From NCBI GenBank assembly GCA_903828535.1, contig CAIKMN010000001.1, forward strand, positions 1 to 61,310: a stretch of 61,310 nt of DNA. Direction: 5' to 3'. This DNA comes from an uncultured Curvibacter sp. GTDB lineage: Bacteria > Pseudomonadota > Gammaproteobacteria > Burkholderiales > Burkholderiaceae_C. Position 1 is the stretch's first letter. The number at the start of each line of letters is the position of its first letter. A model generated the notes under the pieces. The model had not been told where the DNA came from and made no database searches. It worked only from the letters and a program-made list of their open reading frames with translations. This document shows positions 1-8,447 of this stretch, one piece after another. Made by a program: the position numbers and the translations under genes.

Positions 1-1
1 T

Positions 2-226
2 TCCACCTTGGTTGAAACGGCTTCCAAGAACGCCCCCGCGGGTTCTGACACCGCAGTGGCTTTCGTGAAGAGCGCCGTGACCGCCGCCAACAACGCTTTT
101 GAATCCGTTCAAAAAGCCGTGAAGCAAGCCACCGACGTGGCGGAAGCCAACATCACAGCCGCCACCAACACCGCTTTGAACGCCGCCAAGACCGCTGCGC
201 CTGCCGCCAAGAAGCGCGCTTCTTAA
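2..226 (+). CDS. Phasin family protein, C-terminal part (5' end outside window)
   Basis: The reading frame is open from base 2 and ends at a TAA at 224-226, so only the last 74 or so residues are present. They form an alanine-, lysine- and valine-rich amphipathic helix (FVKSAVTAANNAFESVQKA pattern) ending in PAAKKRAS. This is typical of the C-terminal tail of phasins, which coat polyhydroxyalkanoate granules in the cytoplasm of Burkholderiales. The assignment rests on composition and the lysine/alanine tail only, because the N-terminal phasin core lies outside. A histone-like, alanine-rich protein is the main alternative. A strong terminator follows about 70 bp downstream. Confidence 0.65.
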   Translation, partial: STLVETASKNAPAGSDTAVAFVKSAVTAANNAFESVQKAVKQATDVAEANITAATNTALNAAKTAAPAAKKRAS

Positions 227-295
227 TCGGCTAAAGAGTCGGCGCCTTCAAAAGCGCTTCATTCTGGCCAAGCTGACGCTTTTGGCCCTTCCTAC

Positions 296-335
296 AAAAA
301 ACCGCTCAAGGCGCAGGCCCCGAGCGGTTTTTTTT
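296..335 (+). terminator. Intrinsic terminator after the phasin gene
   Basis: A perfect inverted repeat (296-307 with 322-333, core ACCGCTC/GAGCGGT flanked by A and T runs) with a 14-nt loop runs into eight T residues. It lies 70 bp after the phasin stop and well before the next gene. Confidence 0.85.
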
Positions 336-475
336 CGCCTCAGTGAATCCAACGACCCAACAAACGAACTGGGGTTGGCTTCCCTAGGGTTTACCTGCAT
401 CCCCTTGAAGACAGGGTTTTCGAAAAAGCCTCCCTAGAATCCTTTTCAAATTCAGTCAAAACAAAAGGACGAGAC

Positions 476-1147
476 ATGGCTTTTTCCCAACTCATCAAGG
501 ACCGCAAAAGCATTCGCGGTTTTCAGAAAAAAGCGGTTCCCCGCGAATTGATCGACGAAATCATTGAGGTGGCTAAATGGGCACCCTCTTCCATGAATAC
601 CCAGCCTTGGTATGTTCATGTGGTCAGCGGCGAGCCCTTGGACCGGATTCGCCAAGGGAACTCAGAGAACATGATCAACGGCGTGCCGCCCAAGCGCGAC
701 TTCCCGATGAAAGAAGCCTACGAAGGCGAGCACCGCAAGCGCCAGGTGGCCATCGCCGTGCAGCTGTTTGACGCCATGGGCATCGAGCGCGACGACAAAG
801 CCCGGCGCACCGACTGGGTCATGCGCGGCTTTCGGCAGTTTGACGCCCCCGTCTCCTTGGTCCTGACTTACGACAAAAATTTGGAGCCCGCCGCCATCAG
901 CCAGTTTGACTTGGGGGCTTTCTCCCACGCCATTGTGCTGGCAGCTTGGGAACGTGGTTTGGGCACGGTGATCAATGGACAGGGCATCATGCAATCGGCC
1001 GTGGTCCACGAGCACGCCGGCATACCTGAGGATCAAAGCATCATGATCTGCATCGCCATGGGTTATCCCGATGAGGATTTTGTGGCCAATACGGTTAAAT
1101 CCACCCGAGAGCCGAATGAAAAATTCGTCCGATACGTTGGCTTTTGA
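476..1147 (+). CDS. Nitroreductase family protein (FMN-dependent)
   Basis: A 223-residue protein of normal nitroreductase length. The N-terminus has the RKSIRGF segment and then WAPSSMNTQPW (about residues 39-49), the usual flavin-phosphate and ring contacts of the family; the GLGT segment near residue 160 is the other FMN-binding patch. Members use NAD(P)H to reduce nitro compounds, quinones or similar substrates in the cytoplasm; the substrate here cannot be told. The ATG follows an AGGACGAG ribosome binding site. The ligase gene starts 26 bp downstream on the same strand, so the two probably share a transcript. I see no convincing sigma-70 promoter in the 130 bp after the phasin terminator. 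Confidence 0.9.
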   Translation: MAFSQLIKDRKSIRGFQKKAVPRELIDEIIEVAKWAPSSMNTQPWYVHVVSGEPLDRIRQGNSENMINGVPPKRDFPMKEAYEGEHRKRQVAIAVQLFDAMGIERDDKARRTDWVMRGFRQFDAPVSLVLTYDKNLEPAAISQFDLGAFSHAIVLAAWERGLGTVINGQGIMQSAVVHEHAGIPEDQSIMICIAMGYPDEDFVANTVKSTREPNEKFVRYVGF

Positions 1148-1173
1148 TTCCCAAATAACCTAAAAGGATTGAC

Positions 1174-2757
1174 ATGAGTCTGGTTGGAAAAATGATGGAC
1201 AGGCCCTTGCTGGTGTCTGCCATTCTGGAACACGGCGCGCATCAATACGGTGAGCAAGAAATCGTCAGCCGTGAAACTCATGGCCCGTTGCACCGTTACC
1301 GTTTTGTCGACATGGCCAAACGGGCCAAGCAGTTGGCCAATGCCTTGGACGCCATGGGGCTGAAGGCGGGGAGTGTCGTCGGCTCGATTGCGTGGAACAA
1401 CTACCGACACCTTGAGGCCTATTACGGCGTGTCGGGCAGTGGCCGCGTCATGCACACCTGCAACCCGCGTTTGCACCCGGATCAACTGGCCTACATCATC
1501 AACCACGCCGACGATGAAGTGGTTTTGTTTGACGCCACTTTTGCGCCCCTCATCAAAGCGGTGGCCCCCCATTGCCCTCAAGTGAAGCAATGGGTTTGTT
1601 TGAGCGATGCGGCCAACACCCCCCAAATCGAAGGCCTCGATGTCAAAAGTTTTGACGATCTGATCGCCCCCCAAAGCGACCAGTACGAATGGCCCGATCT
1701 GGACGAGAAGTCCGGCGCAGCCCTTTGCTACACCTCCGGCACCACAGGCAACCCCAAGGGCGTGATGTACGCCCACCGCGCCATTGCGCTGAGCGCCCTC
1801 TCGGCTTGCCTGCCCAATGTGCTGAGCATTTCATCAGAAGAAACCGTCTTGCCCGTGGTGCCGATGTTCCACATCAACGCTTGGTGCTTGCCCTATGCCT
1901 GCCTGAATGCGGGCGCTAAATTGGTGCTGCCTGGCCCCAAATTGGACGGCGCCAGTTTGTACGATTTGATGGAGTCTGAAAAGGTCACCATCAGCGCTGG
2001 CGTGCCCACCATCTGGATGGGCCTGATTCAGCACTTGGAACAAAACAAGTTGAAATTCAGCACGATGCACAGAACGGGCGTAGGGGGCTCGGCGATGCCC
2101 AAGGCCTTGATTGCCAAATTCAATGACGATTATCAAGTCGAAGTTCGGCATGGCTGGGGCATGACTGAAACCACGGCCATTGCGACGATGAGCAGTTTTG
2201 GCGGCCCCGACCGGGTGGCCAAACAAGGCAAATCGGTCTTTGGCGTCGAGCTCAAATTGGTCGACGACGATGGCAACACCTTGCCCCGAGACGGCGTGAC
2301 CCAAGGCGAGTTGATGGTCCGAGGCCAGTGGATTGTGAGCCAGTACCACAAGGCCGAAAAATCCGCTTTGGTTGACGGCTGGTTCCCCACAGGCGACATT
2401 GCCACCATCGACGCCAGCGGCATGATGCAGATTCGCGACCGCACCAAGGACGTCATCAAATCGGGCGGCGAGTGGATCAGCTCGATCGACCTAGAAAATG
2501 CGGCCATCGCCCACCCGCACGTGGCCATGGCCGCGGTGATTGGTGTGAAAGACCCCAAGTGGGATGAACGGCCTTTGCTGTTTGTGGTGCGCAAGCCCGA
2601 AAAGGCCCTTGAAAAAGCAGAAATGTTGGCCTTTTTAGAACAGCGCGTTGCTAAATGGTGGGTGCCCGATGACGTCGTTTTTGTAGATACTTTGCCCGTG
2701 GGCGGCACCGGTAAAGTTCAAAAGAATGAGCTTCGTTTAAAGTACAGCAAACAATAG
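1174..2757 (+). CDS. AMP-forming acyl-CoA ligase (medium/long-chain or methylthiopropionyl-CoA ligase type)
   Basis: A 527-residue ANL-superfamily adenylating enzyme. The phosphate-binding loop TSGTTGNPKG is near residue 187, the GWGMTE motif near 328, the GDIA hinge aspartate near 407, and the C-terminal domain begins with the KDVIKSGGEWIS segment; the catalytic lysine of the A10 motif is in GTGKVQK near the end. It activates a carboxylic acid to acyl-AMP and then acyl-CoA. Overall layout resembles AlkK/DmdB-like ligases (medium- or long-chain fatty acid, or 3-methylthiopropionate in DMSP breakdown). Sequence alone does not choose between these. It sits 26 bp after the nitroreductase and its stop is 9 bp before the next gene start. 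Confidence 0.9.
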   Translation: MSLVGKMMDRPLLVSAILEHGAHQYGEQEIVSRETHGPLHRYRFVDMAKRAKQLANALDAMGLKAGSVVGSIAWNNYRHLEAYYGVSGSGRVMHTCNPRLHPDQLAYIINHADDEVVLFDATFAPLIKAVAPHCPQVKQWVCLSDAANTPQIEGLDVKSFDDLIAPQSDQYEWPDLDEKSGAALCYTSGTTGNPKGVMYAHRAIALSALSACLPNVLSISSEETVLPVVPMFHINAWCLPYACLNAGAKLVLPGPKLDGASLYDLMESEKVTISAGVPTIWMGLIQHLEQNKLKFSTMHRTGVGGSAMPKALIAKFNDDYQVEVRHGWGMTETTAIATMSSFGGPDRVAKQGKSVFGVELKLVDDDGNTLPRDGVTQGELMVRGQWIVSQYHKAEKSALVDGWFPTGDIATIDASGMMQIRDRTKDVIKSGGEWISSIDLENAAIAHPHVAMAAVIGVKDPKWDERPLLFVVRKPEKALEKAEMLAFLEQRVAKWWVPDDVVFVDTLPVGGTGKVQKNELRLKYSKQ

Positions 2758-2766
2758 GAGATGCGT

Positions 2767-4008
2767 ATGAAGTTGAAATCTATTTTTCGTTGGGTGCTGG
2801 CCAGCGCCGTGCTGAGCTTGGGCGCGCAAACCCAGGCTGCTGAAACCGTCAAGATTGCATTCATTGACGTGTTGTCCGGCCCCTTTGCCCTCACCGGCCA
2901 AGGTTCTTTAAAACAGTTGCGTGAAGTGGTCGCCCAACTGAACGCGAGGTCATCCGCCACCGACCCCAAGTTTGAGATCGTGGACTTTGACAACAAAGGT
3001 TCGCCACAAGAAAGCATCACCGTGCTGAAAGCGGCCACCGACCGGGGCATACGCTATATCACTCAGGGGGGGGGTTCCGGCGTGGCACTGACCTTGGTGG
3101 ATGCGCTCAACAAAATGGCCGAGCGAGACCCCGATAAAGCGGTGGTGTTTTTGAATTACTCGGCCATGGACCCGTCTTTGACGAATGACCGCTGCAGCTT
3201 TTGGCACTTCCGTTTTTATCCCTCCAGCGAAATGCAAATGGAAGCACTCACCACGTACATGGTGAATCGCAAAGACATCAAAAAAGTCTACTTACTCAAC
3301 CAAGATTACACCCATGGTCGCCAAGTCTCCAAAGCAGCCAAGGAGTACATGACCCGCAAACGGCCGGACATTCAATTGGCCGGGGATGAGTTCATCCCCA
3401 TCGCACAAGTTCGAGACTTCGCGCCCTACGTCGCCAAGATCGCCGCCACCGGCGCCGACACCGTGATCACCTCCAACTGGGGCAGCGATTTGACGTTGTT
3501 GATCAAAGCCGCTCAAGATTACGGCTTGAATGTCAACTTTTTCACGCTCAACGCCAACAACACGGGGACGCCCACCCAAATTGGCGCCTGGGGTGCAGGC
3601 AAAGTGGCGGCCATTTGGAATTGGAACCACAATGCCAACACGCCAGAGTTGGAGAAAATTTATGTGGCGTACAAGAAAAAGTACAACGAAGATTTCGTTT
3701 ACGCGGCCCACTGGAACACCATGAACATGCTGCATGAGGCCATGCGGAAGGCCAAAACCACCGACCCCAAACAGGTCGCATTTGCCATGGAAGGCATGAC
3801 CTACCAAAGCCCCCTGGGCGAGGTGAAGATGCGCAAAACCGACCATCAACTTGAAGCACCCTTGTTCATGGGCGTCTGGGCCAAGCAAGGCACCAAAGGC
3901 GTTAAGTACGACGCTGAAAACACAGGCTACGGTTTCCGCACCGAGGCCGTTTGGGACGCCTACATCAGCTCTCAACCGACGTCTTGCCAGATGAAGCGCC
4001 CGTCATAA
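2767..4008 (+). CDS. ABC transporter substrate-binding protein, branched-chain amino acid (LivK/PBP1) type, orphan
   Basis: A 413-residue periplasmic binding protein. The N-terminus MKLKSIFRWVLASAVLSLG... ending AQTQA is a signal peptide; the mature part opens with VKIAFIDVLSGPFALTGQG, the classic start of type-I Liv-like binding proteins. An upstream ATG at 2761 exists, but the AGGAG at 2756-2760 touches it directly and is spaced 6 nt from ATG 2767, so 2767 is preferred. No permease or ATPase gene is adjacent; the neighbours are an acyl-CoA ligase and a peptidase. It may bind an acid that the ligase activates and use a transporter encoded elsewhere, which is inference from position only. The next gene starts directly after its TAA. 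Confidence 0.88.
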   Translation: MKLKSIFRWVLASAVLSLGAQTQAAETVKIAFIDVLSGPFALTGQGSLKQLREVVAQLNARSSATDPKFEIVDFDNKGSPQESITVLKAATDRGIRYITQGGGSGVALTLVDALNKMAERDPDKAVVFLNYSAMDPSLTNDRCSFWHFRFYPSSEMQMEALTTYMVNRKDIKKVYLLNQDYTHGRQVSKAAKEYMTRKRPDIQLAGDEFIPIAQVRDFAPYVAKIAATGADTVITSNWGSDLTLLIKAAQDYGLNVNFFTLNANNTGTPTQIGAWGAGKVAAIWNWNHNANTPELEKIYVAYKKKYNEDFVYAAHWNTMNMLHEAMRKAKTTDPKQVAFAMEGMTYQSPLGEVKMRKTDHQLEAPLFMGVWAKQGTKGVKYDAENTGYGFRTEAVWDAYISSQPTSCQMKRPS

Positions 4009-6144
4009 ATGGTCAAAAAATCTTGGCGCGTGTCCTTGATGCCGCCATTGGCCCACCTAGCCAGCGTATTCGTTGGGGCGGTGGCGCTCATGGGCCCCTG
4101 TCCGTTCGCTCTAGCAGCCAGCGCTCACGCCGCGCCCTCCAAGGAAGCGGTTGACTTTTTGTCGGCCAACCGCGATCTGTCGGTGCAACCAGGCCAAGAT
4201 TTTTTTCAATACGCCAACGGCGGCTGGCTCAAGCGCCACCCCATTCCCGCCACGGAATCGGCTTGGGGGATCGCGCAAGTCATTCAAGAACAGCTTTATG
4301 TGAACCTGCGAAAAATCAACGAGCAGGCCGCTGAGAGCACCCATCAAAACACCAACGACGCAGAAAAGATTGCCAACTTTTGGTTAACGGCGATGGACAC
4401 CGATCTGGCGAACGCCTTGGGCGTCTTGCCACTGCAGCCAGAATTACAAAAAATTGCCGCGATCAAAACAGCATCTGAGGCCCTTGATTTGGCCTTCGAG
4501 TTTCAACGCTTACAAGTGGGGGCCTTTTTTAATTTATCCGTCTCTCAAGATGCCAAAGCCAGCGACCAAATGGCCGTTCACCTTTGGCAAGGCGGCCTGG
4601 GCTTGCCTGAGCGCGATTATTATTTCAACCCAGACGCGGCCATTGTCCACAGCCGACATGAATACGTGGCCCACATCGCGCGGACGCTGGCGCTGCTCGA
4701 CCATCCCAAGGGCAACTTGGGCAACGTGGGCAAAGGGGCTCATCCCACAGCCGCTCAACGCGCTGCCGCCGCCCAAGTCATGGCTTTTGAAACGCACTTG
4801 GCCCAAGCGTCCCGTCGCCTAGAAGCGCTGCGGGACCCCGTCAAGAACTACAACAAGATGACGCCATCGGCGTTCACTGAAAATTACACCCCTTCTATTC
4901 TCTGGTCCGATCGGTTGGCAGACATGCAACTGACCCCAGCGGAGGTCATCGTCGGTCAACCCGAGTTTTTTGCCGCTTTACAAGGCCTGCTGAAGTCAAC
5001 ACCAGTCGCTGTCCTGCGCGATTATTTGCGCTTTCATTTGGTGGACACCTACTCCCCCTATCTCAGCCAGGCCTTTGAAAGTGAACACTTCCAATTTCAC
5101 AATGCGACCCTGCTTGGGCAAAAGCAAGCCCGTCCTCGCTGGAAGCGCGTGATCGACGCCGAAGAAGGCGCGATGGGCATGGTCGTCGGTCGTTTGTTTG
5201 TACAGGCCTTTTTTAACGAAACCGCCAAGCAACGCTACGAAAACTTGGTCGAGGCTTTTCGCGCTGCTTACTTATCACGCATCGACCGCCTCGATTGGAT
5301 GGGCGACGACACCAAGGCCAAGGCCCGCACCAAGCTGGCGGCCATCACCAAAAAAGTGGGCTACCCAGACCATTGGAAAGACTTCAGTACTTTGCAATTC
5401 GGCCGCACCTCTTATGCGGACAACATGATGGCGTCAGCGCGTTGGCACTTCGCAGACATGTTGAGCAAGCAGGGGCAAGCCGTGGACCGCACGGAGTGGG
5501 AGATGACCCCACAAACCTACAACGCTTATTACAACCCCTCGAACAACGAGATTGTTTTGCCGGCCGCCAGCTTTCTCGTGCCCGGCATGCAGGACGCTGA
5601 CGTCGACGACGCGGTGGTTTATGGCTACGCAGGGGCCTCCACCATTGGGCATGAAATCACCCACGGCTTTGATGACCAAGGTCGTCAATTTGATGCAGCC
5701 GGCAACCTGACCGATTGGTGGCGTGAGCAAGACGCCGAAAAATTCAATGCCCGCGCCAGCGTGATGGTCAAACAGTTCAACGCTTATCAACCGTTGCCTG
5801 GCTTGCACATCAACGGCCAAGCCAGCTTGGGCGAAAACATCGCCGATTACGGCGGGCTCCTGCTTGGCATCGACGCCTTCAAAAAAACGCGGCAATACCA
5901 AGAAGGTCAAACCATTGCCGGCCTCACGCCCATGCAGCGTTTTTTCCTTGGTTACGCCCTGGGTTGGATGGCGCAGCAACGCGACGCCGCCCTGCGCCGA
6001 AACCTGCTGAGCGATGTGCACGCCCCCGCAAAGTGGCGGGTGTTAGGTCCCCTGTCCAACTTGCCTGATTTTTACGACGCCTTTGGCGTCAAGCCAGGCC
6101 AGCCGATGTTCCGTCCCGAGGCCTTGCGGGTTCACATTTGGTGA
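4009..6144 (+). CDS. pepO: M13 family zinc metallopeptidase (neprilysin/PepO type)
   Basis: A 711-residue protein with a Sec-type signal peptide (hydrophobic stretch about residues 10-35, then ASAHA). The mature part opens with QPGQDFFQYANGGWL, typical for M13 enzymes. The zinc motif HEITH is at about residue 548-552 (in GHEITHGFDDQG) and the third ligand motif GENIADYGG at about 607-615. M13 peptidases cut small peptides; with this signal peptide it should act in the periplasm. Length matches the family. The ATG overlaps nothing but follows the preceding TAA without a gap (TAAATG), suggesting translational coupling with the binding protein gene. The C-terminal motif MFRPEALRVHIW is a shortened form of the usual M13 end (ending in W). 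Confidence 0.93.
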   Translation: MVKKSWRVSLMPPLAHLASVFVGAVALMGPCPFALAASAHAAPSKEAVDFLSANRDLSVQPGQDFFQYANGGWLKRHPIPATESAWGIAQVIQEQLYVNLRKINEQAAESTHQNTNDAEKIANFWLTAMDTDLANALGVLPLQPELQKIAAIKTASEALDLAFEFQRLQVGAFFNLSVSQDAKASDQMAVHLWQGGLGLPERDYYFNPDAAIVHSRHEYVAHIARTLALLDHPKGNLGNVGKGAHPTAAQRAAAAQVMAFETHLAQASRRLEALRDPVKNYNKMTPSAFTENYTPSILWSDRLADMQLTPAEVIVGQPEFFAALQGLLKSTPVAVLRDYLRFHLVDTYSPYLSQAFESEHFQFHNATLLGQKQARPRWKRVIDAEEGAMGMVVGRLFVQAFFNETAKQRYENLVEAFRAAYLSRIDRLDWMGDDTKAKARTKLAAITKKVGYPDHWKDFSTLQFGRTSYADNMMASARWHFADMLSKQGQAVDRTEWEMTPQTYNAYYNPSNNEIVLPAASFLVPGMQDADVDDAVVYGYAGASTIGHEITHGFDDQGRQFDAAGNLTDWWREQDAEKFNARASVMVKQFNAYQPLPGLHINGQASLGENIADYGGLLLGIDAFKKTRQYQEGQTIAGLTPMQRFFLGYALGWMAQQRDAALRRNLLSDVHAPAKWRVLGPLSNLPDFYDAFGVKPGQPMFRPEALRVHIW

Positions 6145-6186
6145 ATTTAAACCCCTGATAAATCTCTGGCTGAGCGACCTAGAAGT

Positions 6187-6684
6187 TCAAAGCCATTTCT
6201 GGAAAAACAGCGCCTGCCCGTGCTGGCTGTCCAACTCATAGGGCGCAAAACCCAAGTGCCGATAGAGGCCCATCGCTGCCCTGTTGTTCGACAACACCTC
6301 TAATGTCAGCTTGCAGCAGCCCCGCTGAATCGCGACGGCTTGCACGTGTTCGATCAAGGCCTTGCCGATGCCGCGCCCCCGAAAATCGGGATGCACCACG
6401 ATGTCGTGAATGTTGATCAAGGGTTTGGCTTTGAAGGTGGACAGGGTTTCAAAGCAATTGATCAAACCAATCGGCTGCTCGCGGTCAGCGCCTGTTGTCC
6501 AAGCGATGAAAGAACTGGCGTGCGGGTACTTTGCCAATTCCACACAAAGCGCGTCGCCCACCGACGAGGGCAACGCCTCGCCACCGCCAAGGGGGTCTAA
6601 AGCATAGACCTTTAAAAGGGCCACCAAGGCTTGCGCTTGTGGCGGGGCGTTGTAATCAACGCGCTTGATTTCAATCGTTTTCAT
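6187..6684 (-). CDS. GNAT family N-acetyltransferase
   Basis: A 165-residue acetyltransferase. The acetyl-CoA-binding motif A is visible as DFRGRGIGKALIEHV around residue 100, preceded by the beta-strand INIHDIVVHP and followed by LEVLSNNRAAMGLYRHLGF, the usual N-x-x-A-x-x-L-Y-x-x-x-G-F ending. The longest frame starts at a TTG (6693); the ATG at 6684 (MKTIEIKR) is more likely. Its target (small molecule or protein N-terminus) cannot be told. It converges with the M13 peptidase gene (42 bp apart) and is divergent from the alcohol dehydrogenase gene. Confidence 0.88.
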   Translation of the reverse strand: MKTIEIKRVDYNAPPQAQALVALLKVYALDPLGGGEALPSSVGDALCVELAKYPHASSFIAWTTGADREQPIGLINCFETLSTFKAKPLINIHDIVVHPDFRGRGIGKALIEHVQAVAIQRGCCKLTLEVLSNNRAAMGLYRHLGFAPYELDSQHGQALFFQKWL

Positions 6685-6779
6685 AAACGCCAATGTAGCA
6701 TTGGCGATTCGTCGGCGGGACGAAAATCAAAATTTAACGCATACTCCATTCAGGTCATTTTTTCGGTCAAGGAATTCCC

Positions 6780-7841
6780 ATGTCAGACACCTCTGCCACG
6801 CCGGTCGCCAGCTATGCGGCCCAGTCCGCCACCTCGCCTTTGGCACCCCACAAAATCCAACGCCGCGCGGTCGGCCCGAAAGACGTTCAAATTGCGATTG
6901 AGTTTTGCGGCGTTTGTCACACCGACTTGCACCAAGCTCGAAACGACTGGGGGCGCGCCAATTACCCGATTGTTCCAGGCCATGAAATCGTCGGCAAAGT
7001 GACCGCCTTGGGCGCAGAAGTGACGCACCTTCAATTGGGCCAGCGGGTCGCGGTGGGCTGTTTTGTCGACTCCTGCGGCGTCTGCCCTTCTTGCCAATCC
7101 CACTTGGAACAATATTGCTTGAGCGGTTTGAAAGCCACCTACAACAGCGCCACCAAAGACCCAGGCGGCTTTACTTATGGCGGTTATTCCAAGTGCATTG
7201 TGGTCGGTGAGCATTTTGTTTTGCAAGTGCCCGATGGCCTTGACCCCGCGGGCGCTGCGCCCCTGCTGTGCGCCGGCATCACCACCTACTCGCCCCTGAA
7301 ACATTGGGGCGTCACTGCCGGCAAAACCGTGGGCGTGATTGGCTTGGGCGGCCTCGGCCACATGGGCGTGAAGTTCGCGCATGCGCTGGGTGCCAAAACG
7401 GTCATGATCACCACCTCACCCAGCAAAGCCGCGGACGCCTTGAAGCTCGGCGCTGACGAAGTGCTGCTGTCCACCGACCCAACAGCGATGCAGGCCATGG
7501 CCAATCGGTTTGACTTTTTGTTGAACACCATCCCCGTCCCGCATGACTTCAACACCTACATGCCCCTGCTCAAAGTGGACGGCACGATGTGCATCGTCGG
7601 CGCCATCGGCCCGACCGCCACACTCAACTCAGGCCCCCTGATTTATGCCAGAAGGTCGGTGGCCGGCTCCTTGGTTGGCGGTATCAAAGAGACCCAAGAA
7701 ATGCTGGATTTCTGCGCCGAACACCACATCACCTCGGACATTGAAATGATCAAAATCAACGAAATCAATGAAGCCTACGAGCGCATGCTCAAGAGTGACG
7801 TGAAATACCGTTTTGTGATTGACATGGCCAGCCTCAGCTAA
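6780..7841 (+). CDS. NAD(P)-dependent zinc alcohol dehydrogenase (YahK/cinnamyl-alcohol dehydrogenase group)
   Basis: A 353-residue medium-chain dehydrogenase. The catalytic zinc motif FCGVCHTDLHQ is near residue 42, GHEIVGKV near 67, the structural-zinc cysteines C-G-V-C-P-S-C with a fourth Cys in EQYC near 100-115, and the Rossmann motif GLGGLGHMGVKFA near 187. The second-shell features and the SPSKAADA segment after the nucleotide-binding strand fit the YahK/AdhC class, which reduces a wide range of aldehydes with NADPH. It stands about 100 bp before the arsC gene on the same strand. Confidence 0.92.
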   Translation: MSDTSATPVASYAAQSATSPLAPHKIQRRAVGPKDVQIAIEFCGVCHTDLHQARNDWGRANYPIVPGHEIVGKVTALGAEVTHLQLGQRVAVGCFVDSCGVCPSCQSHLEQYCLSGLKATYNSATKDPGGFTYGGYSKCIVVGEHFVLQVPDGLDPAGAAPLLCAGITTYSPLKHWGVTAGKTVGVIGLGGLGHMGVKFAHALGAKTVMITTSPSKAADALKLGADEVLLSTDPTAMQAMANRFDFLLNTIPVPHDFNTYMPLLKVDGTMCIVGAIGPTATLNSGPLIYARRSVAGSLVGGIKETQEMLDFCAEHHITSDIEMIKINEINEAYERMLKSDVKYRFVIDMASLS

Positions 7842-7902
7842 TTTTGATCCGTAAAATCGCCCCATTGGGGATGGCCAACGCCACACTGAGTTTTCATTTG
7901 AA

Positions 7903-7918
7903 GGCATGACGCCATGCC
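7903..7918. promoter_or_regulatory. Inverted repeat before arsC, possible operator
   Basis: GGCATG (7903-7908) and CATGCC (7913-7918) form a perfect 6-bp inverted repeat with a 4-nt spacer, 22 bp upstream of the arsC start. No ArsR gene is nearby, and the repeat does not match a regulator motif I know. It may be a chance repeat. Confidence 0.25.
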
Positions 7919-7940
7919 GATTTGGGGGTCGTTGAACACC

Positions 7941-8447
7941 ATGAAAAAATTCAACTTGCTTTTCCTTTGCACCCACAACTCGGCGCGTTCCGTGTTGGGT
8001 GAGGCCATGGCCTCAACCCATTCGAGCGGCAAGTTCATTGGCTTTTCGGCCGGCTCAACACCCGGCACCCAAGTCAACCCCTTCGCGCGCGAGTTGGCGC
8101 TGAAGTTGGGGTACGACGAAAGCAAATTGCGCAGCAAAAGCTGGGACGAATATGGTCTCCCAGATGCCCCAAAAATGGATTTCATCGTGACCGTTTGCGA
8201 CGATGCCGCAGGTGAAGTTTGCCCTTACTGGCCCGGTCAACCGGTCACCGCGCACTGGGGCTTTCCTGACCCCTCAAGGGTTCAAGGCACCGATGAAGAA
8301 AAGCGACACGCCTTCGAAAAAGTGCTGGCTGAATTGAAGCACCGCCTGGATTTATTGGCCGACATGCCGCTCGACAAGTTGGACGCCATGAGCCTCCAGG
8401 CGATTCACAGCACCAAGACCCCATTGGCCCCGCCTAAAAGCGAATGA
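7941..8447 (+). CDS. arsC: Arsenate reductase, low-molecular-weight phosphatase (thioredoxin-coupled) type
   Basis: A 168-residue protein. The phosphatase loop C-x5-R is CTHNSARS at residues 10-17, giving nucleophile Cys10 and Arg16. The segment VCDDAAGEVCPYWPG supplies the further cysteines used in the redox relay of ArsC enzymes and is followed by the WGFPDPS motif, typical of arsenate reductases rather than true tyrosine phosphatases. The enzyme reduces arsenate to arsenite in the cytoplasm. The longest frame begins at an ATG at 7914, but ATG 7941 (MKKFNLLFLC) fits the family start. The last four bases overlap the aquaporin gene (ATGA), so the two are translated as a pair. Confidence 0.9.
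   Translation: MKKFNLLFLCTHNSARSVLGEAMASTHSSGKFIGFSAGSTPGTQVNPFARELALKLGYDESKLRSKSWDEYGLPDAPKMDFIVTVCDDAAGEVCPYWPGQPVTAHWGFPDPSRVQGTDEEKRHAFEKVLAELKHRLDLLADMPLDKLDAMSLQAIHSTKTPLAPPKSE

Noticed and set aside
7860-7870. CCCC-ATT-GGGG repeat after the alcohol dehydrogenase gene
   Set aside because: Four-bp stem without T run; not a credible terminator.
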